Assembly (NCBI RefSeq): GCF_001425625.1
Contig: NZ_LMCP01000045.1
Location: 193,263 to 257,262, forward strand
Direction: 5' to 3'
Length of the DNA: 64,000 nucleotides
DNA from: Mesorhizobium sp. Root102
GTDB lineage: Bacteria > Pseudomonadota > Alphaproteobacteria > Rhizobiales > Rhizobiaceae
This document shows, in pieces, positions 50,053 to 57,296 of this stretch. The notes under the pieces were generated by a model that worked only from the letters and a program-made list of their open reading frames with translations, was not told the DNA's origin and searched no databases. Made by a program: the position numbers and the translations under genes. How positions within the stretch are numbered: the stretch's first letter is position 1; every line of letters starts with the position of its first letter.

Positions 50053-50376
50053 ATGGGGGGAAAGACACTTACGCGCGCCGACCTTGCCGAGGCAGTTTAC
50101 CGGAAGGTCGGCCTGTCGCGCACTGAATCGGCCGAACTCGTCGAAGCAGTGCTGGACGAAATCTGTGAAGCGATCGTCCGCGGCGAGACGGTGAAGCTGT
50201 CGTCCTTCGCGACATTCCACGTCCGCTCCAAGAACGAGCGCATCGGTCGCAACCCCAAGACCGGCGAAGAAGTGCCGATCCTGCCGCGCCGGGTGATGAC
50301 CTTCAAGTCGTCGAACGTGCTGAAGAGCCGTATTCTGCGCTCGCACCAAAGCGGCAAGGCAAAAAGCGGCAAGTAG
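50053..50376 (+). CDS. ihfA: Integration host factor alpha subunit
   Basis: DNA-bending HU/IHF-family protein, 107 aa. GKTLTRADLAEAVYRKVGLS is the IhfA-type opening and the DNA-intercalating arm is GRNPKTGEEVPILPRRVMTF, with the proline at its tip. The IhfA assignment (versus HU or IhfB) rests on this arm and the plsX-fabH-ihfA-merR order. ATG at 50053. Confidence 0.92.
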   Translation: MGGKTLTRADLAEAVYRKVGLSRTESAELVEAVLDEICEAIVRGETVKLSSFATFHVRSKNERIGRNPKTGEEVPILPRRVMTFKSSNVLKSRILRSHQSGKAKSGK

Positions 50377-50502
50377 CGCCACTGCGCGGTTGAAAACCGC
50401 CGCCGCCATGACGCCGGGCTTGAATATTGCTTCATAAACCGCTGAAGTAAGACCCGATTCGGCAGGATAAGCCGGATCATCGTCCAGCGTGAGGATTCGC
50501 CC

Positions 50503-51042
50503 ATGGACAAGAGCCCGGACGCCTTTCGAACCATCAGCGAGGTCGCCGAAGATCTCGATCTGCCGCAGCATGTGCTGCGCTTCTGGGAAACGCGTTTCAA
50601 CCAGATCAAGCCGATGAAGCGCGGCGGCGGCCGTCGTTACTACCGGCCGCAGGATGTCGAACTGATCAAGGGCATCCGCCACATGCTCTACGACCAGGGT
50701 TACACCATCAAGGGCGTGCAGAAGCTGTTGCGCGAGAACGGCAATCATTTCCTGGTCGCCATCGGCAATGGCGACATGGCCGCCGTCGAGGCGATCTCGC
50801 AGCGCAGGCAGGCCGATCAGGTGCCGCTGACCCCTGCAGCCCAGCCGCGCGGCATGGATGACGAACTGGTTGGCCAACCGCGGGTCAAGCCAAGCCGTCG
50901 CTTTTTCGGCCTGGGCAAGAGCGACGAGGACGGTCCGGTGCAGCCGGACGCGTCGAAGCTCTCGCGCGACAATCGGGCCTTGCTGCAGGAGGCGCTGTTC
51001 GATCTCCTGGAATGCAAGCGCCTGCTGGACCAGGTGCGCTAA
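50503..51042 (+). CDS. MerR-family transcriptional regulator
   Basis: A 179-aa regulator. The MerR helix-turn-helix is at residues 9-75 (ISEVAEDLDLPQHVLRFWE, RGGGRRYYRPQDVELI, GYTIKGVQKLL). The rest is low-complexity and lacks metal-binding cysteines, so it is not a metal sensor; this MerR type following ihfA is conserved in rhizobia with no known ligand. The stop is followed directly by a palindromic repeat. Confidence 0.9.
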   Translation: MDKSPDAFRTISEVAEDLDLPQHVLRFWETRFNQIKPMKRGGGRRYYRPQDVELIKGIRHMLYDQGYTIKGVQKLLRENGNHFLVAIGNGDMAAVEAISQRRQADQVPLTPAAQPRGMDDELVGQPRVKPSRRFFGLGKSDEDGPVQPDASKLSRDNRALLQEALFDLLECKRLLDQVR

Positions 51043-51110
51043 AATTCCAGGAAAAGTGTGAGACGGCTTTCCCGGGACAAGCGTACCGCGCTTTCCCTTG
51101 GGAATTACGC
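51043..51110. repeat. Rhizobial palindromic intergenic repeat after the MerR gene
   Basis: AATTCCAGGAAAAGTGTGA at the left and CCCTTGGGAATTACGC at the right, with AATTCC/GGAATT forming the outer arms. It resembles the dispersed GGAAAAGTG-type palindromes of rhizobia, related to the copy in the ribD-ribE gap. Confidence 0.6.
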
Positions 51111-51160
51111 AAAAGCAAAGAGATAGAGCAGCCCAAAGCGGCATCGATATTTCGAAAACC

Positions 51161-51185
51161 GGAACCCGTCTCCCGGTGGGGCGTT
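51161..51185 (+). promoter_or_regulatory. EcfG-type general stress promoter for the DUF883-like gene
   Basis: GGAAC at 51161-51165 and CGTT at 51182-51185 with a 16-bp spacer, an exact match to the EcfG consensus. It lies 33 bp upstream of the ATG at 51218, in the only intergenic region available to this gene, whose type (small membrane-anchored stress protein) is commonly EcfG-controlled. Confidence 0.7.
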
Positions 51186-51187
51186 AC

Positions 51188-51212
51188 GTTTCCTTCTGCA
51201 AGTGAAGGAAAC
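51188..51212 (+). promoter_or_regulatory. Inverted repeat covering the ribosome-binding site of the DUF883-like gene
   Basis: GTTTCCTT and AAGGAAAC are perfect 8-bp arms with a 9-nt loop; the right arm contains the Shine-Dalgarno sequence (8 bases before ATG 51218). It could mask translation initiation, unless the transcript starts inside the left arm, as the EcfG-type promoter position would suggest. Confidence 0.45.
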
Positions 51213-51217
51213 ACATC

Positions 51218-51520
51218 ATGGCATCATTTTCGACCCTCTCGGACATCGATCTCGACAGGCAGGTCGCGGCTCTCACCAAGGAACTGGCCAGTTTGAAGAG
51301 GGCTGTGGCCAAGCGAGGCGGCGCCTATTACGAAGACGGCCGCGATGCCGCGCTCGACACCTATTCCGATCTCGCAGGGCGTGTGCGCGATGCCATGCCG
51401 GCAATCCGCAAACAGGGCAGGGTGATCGAGAAGTCGGCGCGCGACCATCCGGCGGCAGCCGCCGCGGTCGGCCTTGTAGTGATCGGGCTTGTTGCCAGCC
51501 TGCTGTTCAGCCGGCGCTGA
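51218..51520 (+). CDS. DUF883/ElaB-like membrane-anchored protein
   Basis: A 100-aa protein with a helical soluble part (residues 8-75, LDRQVAALTKELASLKRAVA) and one C-terminal transmembrane helix (AAAAAVGLVVIGLVASLLF) ending in basic residues. This layout matches ElaB/YqjD/DUF883 proteins, which anchor to the inner membrane and in E. coli bind stationary-phase ribosomes. An EcfG-type promoter immediately upstream supports stress induction. Confidence 0.78.
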   Translation: MASFSTLSDIDLDRQVAALTKELASLKRAVAKRGGAYYEDGRDAALDTYSDLAGRVRDAMPAIRKQGRVIEKSARDHPAAAAAVGLVVIGLVASLLFSRR

Positions 51521-51763
51521 CGAGTAGATCCGGTCCTCCGGACTGGGGATACCTGGCCCCGGTCAAGAGTATCCATTGCGATATCGCGAATTGCCCTCGC
51601 GCAAAAGATTTCGCGGTATCGGGATTTGCGCCACAATCCTCACGCTGTCGTTCGACGAACTGGGCGAGCCCGAATTCTGTCGAGCCTCGCGTCGCTTTGC
51701 CAAAGAGAAGCCAGCCTGGAACACGAAGCCAAGGCCGGTCTTCTCGTTGGCAGTCTGGTATGC

Positions 51764-51982
51764 TTAGTAGGCCTTCTTCACCATCTTCTTCATGTGGTGG
51801 TGAGGAACGTGATGGCGGTGATGCACGGGGTGGTGGTGGCGGACGTGGTGGTGGTGGCGGACGTGGTGGTGACGATGATGCTTGGCCATCGGGGCTGCAT
51901 CCGCGCTCGTCGCGCCGATCACCGGCACTGTGAAAGCCAATGCAACTGCAAGCCCGAGGGCCGAGAGGAGGGACTTCTTCAT
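51764..51982 (-). CDS. Small secreted histidine-rich protein
   Basis: A 72-aa protein: signal peptide (1-29, cleavage near ADAA), then about 40 residues of which more than half are His in HHRHHH-type clusters, ending in Lys-rich MKKMVKKAY. It is probably a periplasmic metal (Ni, Zn or Cu) binding or buffering peptide; no known family. GGAAACGAT-like sequence precedes the ATG. Its low-complexity part produces long shadow frames on the plus strand. Confidence 0.65.
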   Translation of the reverse strand: MKKSLLSALGLAVALAFTVPVIGATSADAAPMAKHHRHHHVRHHHHVRHHHPVHHRHHVPHHHMKKMVKKAY

Positions 51983-52182
51983 GGATCGTTTCCTTTTCTT
52001 TCGCGGGCGTCTATGAATCGGGGCGGTAGCCCGGCCGCCGCGAATGGGATTACGCTCCCGAATTTTTTCGTCAGTATTTCCCGATTATAGAATTTTGTTT
52101 CTGGACTGTTTCTGGGGAATCCGGGCTGCCACACGATCCGCGGCAAGATCGAAGGGTGGCGACTTGGCCGCCGCCTGTTCGA

Positions 52183-52797
52183 CTACATCGGCGGAACGAC
52201 ACCGTTGTTACCGACCACGACGCGACTGCTGCTCAGCTTGCCGTCGCTGTCCCGCTGAGCAGTAACGAACACTGTAGCACCCGGCTTGAGGTCGGTCGGC
52301 GTGGCCGGCGCGAAGGTCACGACAGGTGTATTGTCAGGGATCGAAATCTTCTTCGTCTGGCCATTGTCATAGGTCAGCGTGACCGCTCGCCCGCTGACGT
52401 CGGTGACGTCGGCGACGGTGCCGTTGGTCATCCGGCTGTTTGGCTGCAGGTCCCAGGGACGGTCACCCTCGCCGGTGCCTTTCAAAGCGGCCGGGAAAAT
52501 CACCACCTCCAGGGCGCCGCTGCCGCCATCCGCTTTCGACACGGAGGCGATGCCGAGGAAATCGCCCTGCTTGATGTCCTTTACGGATGCGTTGGCGACG
52601 CCCGAGATCTTCCAGTCGGCATTGAGCTTGATTGCCGAAGTGTCGCCCTGGCGGGTTTTCACGGTGAGCAGCGTTGGCTCGAAACTGACCACGGTGCCGC
52701 GCACGCGCTGCGTGTCGGCGGCTCGGGCGCCGCCGATACCGGCGACGGAAAGGCTGGAAATCGTGCCAAGCACGACCAGGAGTGTCTTCAAGTTCAT
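52183..52797 (-). CDS. Secreted hypothetical protein with repeated beta domain (DUF5666-like)
   Basis: A 204-aa protein with a signal peptide (1-27, cleavage at ARAAD). Two similar halves follow: RVRGTVVSFEPTLLTVKTRQGD and the later TVADVTDVSGRAVTLTYDNGQ, each a small beta unit of the sort seen in DUF5666 proteins. GDFLGIASV and PGATVFVTAQ occupy equivalent places. Function unknown. Monocistronic. Confidence 0.7.
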   Translation of the reverse strand: MNLKTLLVVLGTISSLSVAGIGGARAADTQRVRGTVVSFEPTLLTVKTRQGDTSAIKLNADWKISGVANASVKDIKQGDFLGIASVSKADGGSGALEVVIFPAALKGTGEGDRPWDLQPNSRMTNGTVADVTDVSGRAVTLTYDNGQTKKISIPDNTPVVTFAPATPTDLKPGATVFVTAQRDSDGKLSSSRVVVGNNGVVPPM

Positions 52798-53081
52798 TGC
52801 AGAGATCCTTCCGGGAACAGGCTGGCTGGAACCGGATGGTTTTCACGCCAGCGACCAGAAGATAACGAACGAGCGGGGCGAAACTGCCGGGGCACAGGGT
52901 GATCGGACGGTCAAAACAACTTGATCGCGACGTGTGGGCGAGCCAACCGAATGTGCCCGTGGTTCACGATCCCGTGACGGTCCGTTTGGCTCTTGGCAAA
53001 TCACTGCCGAACGGGCATCTTCCCGATCGTCTCAGGCAACACTCCTCATTTGATCAAACTCTTTCAGTCATGGAGTTGCCA

Positions 53082-53366
53082 ATGCCCCATAATGCAAGAA
53101 GCGCAGCCCTCTCCGAACCGGCAGCCAACGGGAGCGGGTCAGATTACAGCACCCTCAGAGCGATGCGGGAAACCCGCGGCTACAGCGTGGAAAAGCTTTC
53201 CCTGACATGCGGTCTGGCGGTCGACGAGATTGAGGATATCGAGAACGGCAGGATAACGGATCCGTCGAAGCTGCGTCGTATTGTGTCCGCGCTTCGACTT
53301 CCCCAGGAGGCTCTGATCAGCCCGGCCGTGCCGACGCCGGCGGCGCAAGGTCGATCCCCGGCATAA
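53082..53366 (+). CDS. XRE-type helix-turn-helix protein
   Basis: A 94-aa protein with a single XRE-like DNA-binding domain (about residues 20-75): LRAMRETRGYSVEKLSLTCG and LAVDEIEDIENGRITDPSKL fit helices 1-4. ATG 53082 is preferred over ATG 53070 because GGAG lies six bases before it. It has a terminator downstream and no linked toxin, so it is probably a stand-alone regulator. Confidence 0.75.
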   Translation: MPHNARSAALSEPAANGSGSDYSTLRAMRETRGYSVEKLSLTCGLAVDEIEDIENGRITDPSKLRRIVSALRLPQEALISPAVPTPAAQGRSPA

Positions 53367-53390
53367 ATCCGCACCAGGCATTCCAGAGAA

Positions 53391-53419
53391 CCCGCCAAGG
53401 CCCTCCCTTGGCGGGTTTC
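53391..53419 (+). terminator. Rho-independent terminator after the HTH gene
   Basis: CCCGCCAAGG, loop CCCTC, CCTTGGCGGG, then TTTCC: a perfect 10-bp stem 25 bp after the stop. Confidence 0.85.
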
Positions 53420-53556
53420 CTTGTACCTGCCGCAGCGTTCTGCTTCAGCCTGGCGCTTGCCGATCTGTGTGTCGCACGTGCTTATACGCGCGGCGGCCCT
53501 GGCTGCTGAACGGTAATCCGCCGTCCATCAAGTTTTTGAACAATGGGTTTTTCGAT

Positions 53557-54018
53557 ATGAGCCTGGAATCCGTTCGTGCCTTCTTCGCCGCCCACGCACC
53601 CGACATCGATGTCATCGTTACCGAGGCGAGCTCGGCGACGGTGGCATTGGCGGCTGAGGCGCATGGCGTGCTGCCGGCACAGATCGCCAAGACGATCTGC
53701 CTGCGCGTCGGCGACCGCACCATGCTGGTGGTGACCAGCGGCATCGCCAGGCTGGACAACCGCAAGTTCAAGGACCAGTTCGGCGGCAAGCCACGCATGC
53801 TCGACGCCGCCGAGGTTGTCGAAGCAACGAGCCATCCGGTCGGCGGTGTCTGCCCGTTCGGCCTGCCGGCGCCTCTGCCGCTTTATTGCGACGTATCGCT
53901 GCGCGAATTCGACGAGGTGGTGCCTGCGGCCGGCGCCACCAATGCGGCGGTGCGGATTGCGCCGCAGTGCATGGTTGAGATCACCGGCGCTGAGTGGGTG
54001 GATGTGTGCCAGGCTTAG
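53557..54018 (+). CDS. YbaK/EbsC-family aminoacyl-tRNA deacylase
   Basis: A 153-aa trans-editing enzyme of the YbaK/ProX superfamily that hydrolyses mischarged prolyl-tRNA (Cys-tRNA-Pro or Ala-tRNA-Pro in known members). The conserved lysine is in AQIAKTICLRVGD and the glycine-rich VGGVCPFGLPAPLP loop closes the pocket. ATG at 53557 starts the family consensus MSLESVRAFF. A tRNA-Pro fragment lies 107 bp downstream, so before the island inserted this gene was probably next to tRNA-Pro. Confidence 0.88.
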   Translation: MSLESVRAFFAAHAPDIDVIVTEASSATVALAAEAHGVLPAQIAKTICLRVGDRTMLVVTSGIARLDNRKFKDQFGGKPRMLDAAEVVEATSHPVGGVCPFGLPAPLPLYCDVSLREFDEVVPAAGATNAAVRIAPQCMVEITGAEWVDVCQA

Positions 54019-54582
54019 AGACCGGGTCCAATCCAGAGCTGAAACCAGAACGGCAAGGGAAGGGGCGATTCGAGGATCGGCTGATCTGGCTGGGGGACTT
54101 CGGGGGCAAGTCCTTGTTTAAAATGGTCGGAGTGGCCGGATTTGAACTTTATCCGGAGTCGGAGTGTACAGTGTGTAGATTGATTTTTCGCGGGCTTCCG
54201 GATCGCTCTCACGATATCGCGACCCCGAATGATCTCGGCCAGCGGTGACAACGACAAGCATTGCGTTGCGCTCGGATACCGCTACTTTCCCCCGGGAACT
54301 TGGCCTGGGTACAACGTGAAAACATCAAAAATCACCGCCGTCGATTTCTTCGACGATCTTGGAGGTAGGGCCACGGTGGGGAACTCCCGTCGCCAGTTAT
54401 GTGGCCGAGCCGATGCGCCCGAACCCCGCCCTCTAGACCGAGGACAGCCCCGAGACGAAGACACGGAAGGCCGGTACCAACCCACCCCCAGCCCTGTGGA
54501 GCTTCAGCCGATCCGACTGCATGGCAAACCTGCCAAGCAGGCGAGCCTTCTTGCCTTCAACCTTGACAGGGAACATGAGAGA
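54019..54582. other. Gene-poor left end of the island with a tRNA-Pro fragment
   Basis: About 560 bp. Apart from the tRNA-Pro 3' copy at 54125-54148, no gene is convincing: the plus-strand frame from 54229 and the minus-strand frame to 54257 have no family resemblance or good start. It may hold remains of a decayed gene. Confidence 0.5.
54125..54148 (-). repeat. Direct copy of the tRNA-Pro(GGG) 3' end (putative att site)
   Basis: TGGTCGGAGTGGCCGGAT, continuing TTGAAC, matches 23 of 24 bases of the intact tRNA-Pro at 62443-62466, including the encoded CCA, acceptor strand and part of the T-arm, then stops matching. It is in the same orientation as the tRNA, as expected of the distal attachment site of an element inserted at the tRNA 3' end. 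Confidence 0.75.
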
Positions 54583-55275
54583 CTAGTCGTTCAGCTTTCC
54601 GCCCCGGTGTCCCATCGTCATCTTGGAAGCGTACATTGTTGGTGAGCGCTTCCCCGGCATGTTGGCGTCAAGAACGAGCTGTTCGATGAAGCCTTGGTTC
54701 ATCTCCAACTCCACGCATTCGTCGAGCTTATCGACGAGCCAAACCGCGTAGCCTTCAGGTTCCTTGGCGTCAAATTCCGAATCGTCCGCCGGAATCTTCG
54801 GCTCCGGAAACGCCGGGATGATCATTATCTTGGGCTTTGGCAAATCATAGGTATGTCCCTCATAGGCATAACCGACAATTATCCCGCACGATGTTTTCTG
54901 TTCCGGAGATGATCCGAGCATGAAGGTACTGCCTACCGTTGAAAGGACCGCAGTGCCAAAATTCTTCAGGTCGATCTTGAAATGATAGGAGACTCTGATT
55001 GGTATTTTTGGAAATGGAATGTTTCCATTTATTATATCTTGGCGGCCTTTGTTGCTGTTATATTTCTTCAAAACGTCAAGTGCGCTGACATGTTGCTCGT
55101 CGGTGATGGGTTCCCCAGGCGCGGTTTCGACATACATGCCGGTGTCCCCAAAGGGTGCTGGCGCACCGGGCACGCTGAGTCCAATTTCCGCCCCCAAGCC
55201 ATAGAGCCTGACCTGTGTTGCGTTGTAAGCGCCTGATGGAAACGTTAGTGTCGGTCGGTGATAGTCGTCGCTCAT
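54583..55275 (-). CDS. Unknown protein, last gene of the YcaO-TfuA operon
   Basis: A 230-aa soluble protein without recognised family. It starts MSDDYHRPTLTFPSGAYNAT; later parts have Pro-rich strands (PKPKIMIIPAFPEPKIPADD) and an acidic region LVDKLDECVELEMNQG. No signal peptide or transmembrane helix. ATG 55275 has GGAGCGAGG upstream; an earlier in-frame ATG at 55299 would start inside the protease-gene spacer. Its base composition is clearly more AT-rich than the chromosome genes (stretches such as TTTATTATATCTT), suggesting transfer. Position behind the YcaO, TfuA and protease genes makes it a candidate substrate or effector of that system. Confidence 0.6.
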   Translation of the reverse strand: MSDDYHRPTLTFPSGAYNATQVRLYGLGAEIGLSVPGAPAPFGDTGMYVETAPGEPITDEQHVSALDVLKKYNSNKGRQDIINGNIPFPKIPIRVSYHFKIDLKNFGTAVLSTVGSTFMLGSSPEQKTSCGIIVGYAYEGHTYDLPKPKIMIIPAFPEPKIPADDSEFDAKEPEGYAVWLVDKLDECVELEMNQGFIEQLVLDANMPGKRSPTMYASKMTMGHRGGKLND

Positions 55276-55307
55276 TTTCCTCGCTCCTTTTTGCTGCATC
55301 CTTCAGT

Positions 55308-56516
55308 TCACAAGATCTCCCGCCAGCTGAAGTTCTCATCGAATTTTTCCGCGAGCATCGGCGCGACGCGATCGCTGGCGTCCACCACCAACGCCGCGGC
55401 CTTTTCGAACGTCAGGTCATCCGCATCGAGGCGCGGCCATGCCTGAGCAAGTGCGAGGGCCACTTCGTCCCTTGCTCTGATCAGCATGCTCTTGAACATG
55501 AAGGGCCGAGCGCGAAAGGCGCGGGACGTGAAATCCGAGATGCGCTGCATGTCGGACTGGTCGACATCCTTGATATCGATCCCCAGCAGCCGCTCATCGG
55601 CCAACCCCTCGTGCACCAATGCCGCGTGGTAGACGTCGACGATCGTGTCGAACACAGCCCCCGTGAACGGCCGTGACCTGTCATGGATTTCCGCCGTCAC
55701 CTCCGACATGCGGCGTGCGTTGCTGGCGAGGCGTATCTGCCGATCGCCAGTCAGTTCGGCTATCCGGTTCAATTCATTGAGAACAAGCAGGTTGCCATCG
55801 CAGTGCCGCAGCAGCCGGTCCATGCCGCTGTCGAAATTCAGGAAGGACAACAGCGAGACCAGATCCGAGCTGGCTTCGTGGAACGGTCCGAAATCGCCTT
55901 GAGTCAGGCCGCCGGCTGGTGTCCCGAACAGCGAAAACAAGATTGCGTGGCCGACCTCATGTGCGATCACATCGAAGTTGAGCGCATAGGGATAGTTGCC
56001 TCCGTCGATGCCGCGCTCTCGGCCGAGTTCCAGATAGCCATAGCCCGATTGCGCATTCTCCCAGTCGACGAAGGGGATGATTTCGAGCCGCTCGTACGTC
56101 TCGGCGAAGTACCAGACAATCGGTTTGCCGATGTAGCTTTCCCAGATGTCCAGCACGCGGCCGACCGAGGCGAAAGCGTGCGCAGAAAGGAACTGCCGCG
56201 AGGTCAGGGAAAGCTGATCGTAATGGCCGTCAAAGCCAGCCTCTGCAGGCGGAAAGATTTCGCCGACAAACGGTGGCAGATAAGGGTAGTCGTAAGGCTC
56301 CTTGTCGAGGAGCGGATCGCGAACGTAGATGCGGTGATCTTCCGGGCCGGAGCGGATCAGGTCGGGTGGAGTAGAAATCCATACTGTTTCGGGTGTTCCG
56401 TAACCCGAAAGGTGAGGGACCTGCGGGTAGACCAGGAACCGCGTTCCCAGCAACGAATCTTGCGCAACGACACGATCGACCGCGTCCAATTGCTTGGCTC
56501 CCTCTAACGCTCCCAT
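55308..56516 (-). CDS. HExxH metalloprotease-like protein of the YcaO-TfuA operon
   Basis: A 402-aa protein with the zinc motif AHEVGHA (His186, Glu187, His190) and downstream HEASSD (Glu214, Asp218), the arrangement of gluzincins such as thermolysin. There is no signal peptide, propeptide region or transmembrane segment at the N-terminus, so it is probably cytosolic, unlike secreted thermolysins. ATG 56516 has a poor ribosome-binding site; TTG near 56489 after GAGGGAG is an alternative. It is 52 bp from tfuA and 32 bp from the next gene on the same strand. A role in cleaving a modified substrate is inference. Confidence 0.7.
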   Translation of the reverse strand: MGALEGAKQLDAVDRVVAQDSLLGTRFLVYPQVPHLSGYGTPETVWISTPPDLIRSGPEDHRIYVRDPLLDKEPYDYPYLPPFVGEIFPPAEAGFDGHYDQLSLTSRQFLSAHAFASVGRVLDIWESYIGKPIVWYFAETYERLEIIPFVDWENAQSGYGYLELGRERGIDGGNYPYALNFDVIAHEVGHAILFSLFGTPAGGLTQGDFGPFHEASSDLVSLLSFLNFDSGMDRLLRHCDGNLLVLNELNRIAELTGDRQIRLASNARRMSEVTAEIHDRSRPFTGAVFDTIVDVYHAALVHEGLADERLLGIDIKDVDQSDMQRISDFTSRAFRARPFMFKSMLIRARDEVALALAQAWPRLDADDLTFEKAAALVVDASDRVAPMLAEKFDENFSWREIL

Positions 56517-56568
56517 GCTATCACGGCGCTTACGTTACGTAAATCGTCGGCCGCCAACAGGTCAGGGC

Positions 56569-57291
56569 CTATAGCGCCAGCCCCGCATCGTCCATATCTT
56601 TGGAGAAGGCCGAGGTTAGCTGTAATTCCGGCAGGGGATGTGCTTTTTCAAATGCTTGCTCCCGCAAAAGTTCGAGTGCCAGCAGGGCATCTTGCTTTTT
56701 TTGCTGGACGAAAGCCGCGCCGAGCTCCCTGCACAATTTCTCGACGTCGTACTTGCCGTCGTGCGCATCCCGGACCATCCGTGCAAGGGTGCGCTCGCGA
56801 AAGTTGACGGCCTGTGCCGCACCCTCGAGCCTCGCCTGCTGTTCGGGTGAAATCACGCCGCGCCGGCAAGCCGCGCGAAGGGTCCGGCGCAGGTCAATCA
56901 GCGCATGCGTCAATTGAGCGAAATTCACCTCGGCCGGTCCATGCAATACCGCTACTGCGTCGTCGGGTGCAAAGGCGAAGCGGCGATACCATCGGTAGAT
57001 AAGCCCGACGCCTTGCATATGGGGGAACAGCTCGGCTGCTCGAAGGGCACCCATGCTGGCCGCGCCGACGACATGAATGCCGCGGCTGAGGGCCCACAGG
57101 ATTTCCTTGTGCCGAACCGCCGGCTCGGCCTGAAAACCACCGTCTATGACAAGGATTGCACTCGGGTCGAAATGCTGCACGGCCGAAACGATCGAGCCTT
57201 GCACCGCCGGGGGGAGGCATACCGCATCGACGACCTTCAACGCGTCGGCATGGGACACGGTAGGGCCGGTGAAGACGAGTTTCGGGCGCAT
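56569..57291 (-). CDS. TfuA-family protein
   Basis: A 240-aa member of the TfuA core family, the partner that with YcaO enzymes makes backbone thioamides (glycine thioamide in methyl-coenzyme M reductase) and that is required for trifolitoxin in Rhizobium. Family blocks seen: LVFTGPTVS near the start, CLPPAVQGSI, LVIDGGFQ, RHKEILWALSRGIHVVGAAS, and MGALRAAEL. The start ATG 57291 lies eight bases after AGGGG; a GTG at 57297 would overlap the ycaO stop. The tight junction (TAGTGACCATG) indicates translational coupling with ycaO. Confidence 0.85.
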   Translation of the reverse strand: MRPKLVFTGPTVSHADALKVVDAVCLPPAVQGSIVSAVQHFDPSAILVIDGGFQAEPAVRHKEILWALSRGIHVVGAASMGALRAAELFPHMQGVGLIYRWYRRFAFAPDDAVAVLHGPAEVNFAQLTHALIDLRRTLRAACRRGVISPEQQARLEGAAQAVNFRERTLARMVRDAHDGKYDVEKLCRELGAAFVQQKKQDALLALELLREQAFEKAHPLPELQLTSAFSKDMDDAGLAL

Positions 57292-57296
57292 GGTCA

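Noticed and set aside
51626..52090. Plus-strand Val/Gly-rich frames opposite the His-rich gene
   Set aside because: Histidine codons read in reverse give Val/Trp/Gly runs; no ribosome-binding site, and the minus strand has a clear signal peptide.
54015..54257. Minus-strand frame over the tRNA-Pro fragment, considered as a RiPP precursor
   Set aside because: It starts with TTG without ribosome-binding site and reads through tRNA-derived sequence; no leader/core features.
54229..54645. 138-codon plus-strand frame at the left island end
   Set aside because: No family resemblance, Arg/Pro-rich low complexity, and its end overlaps the well-supported minus-strand gene.
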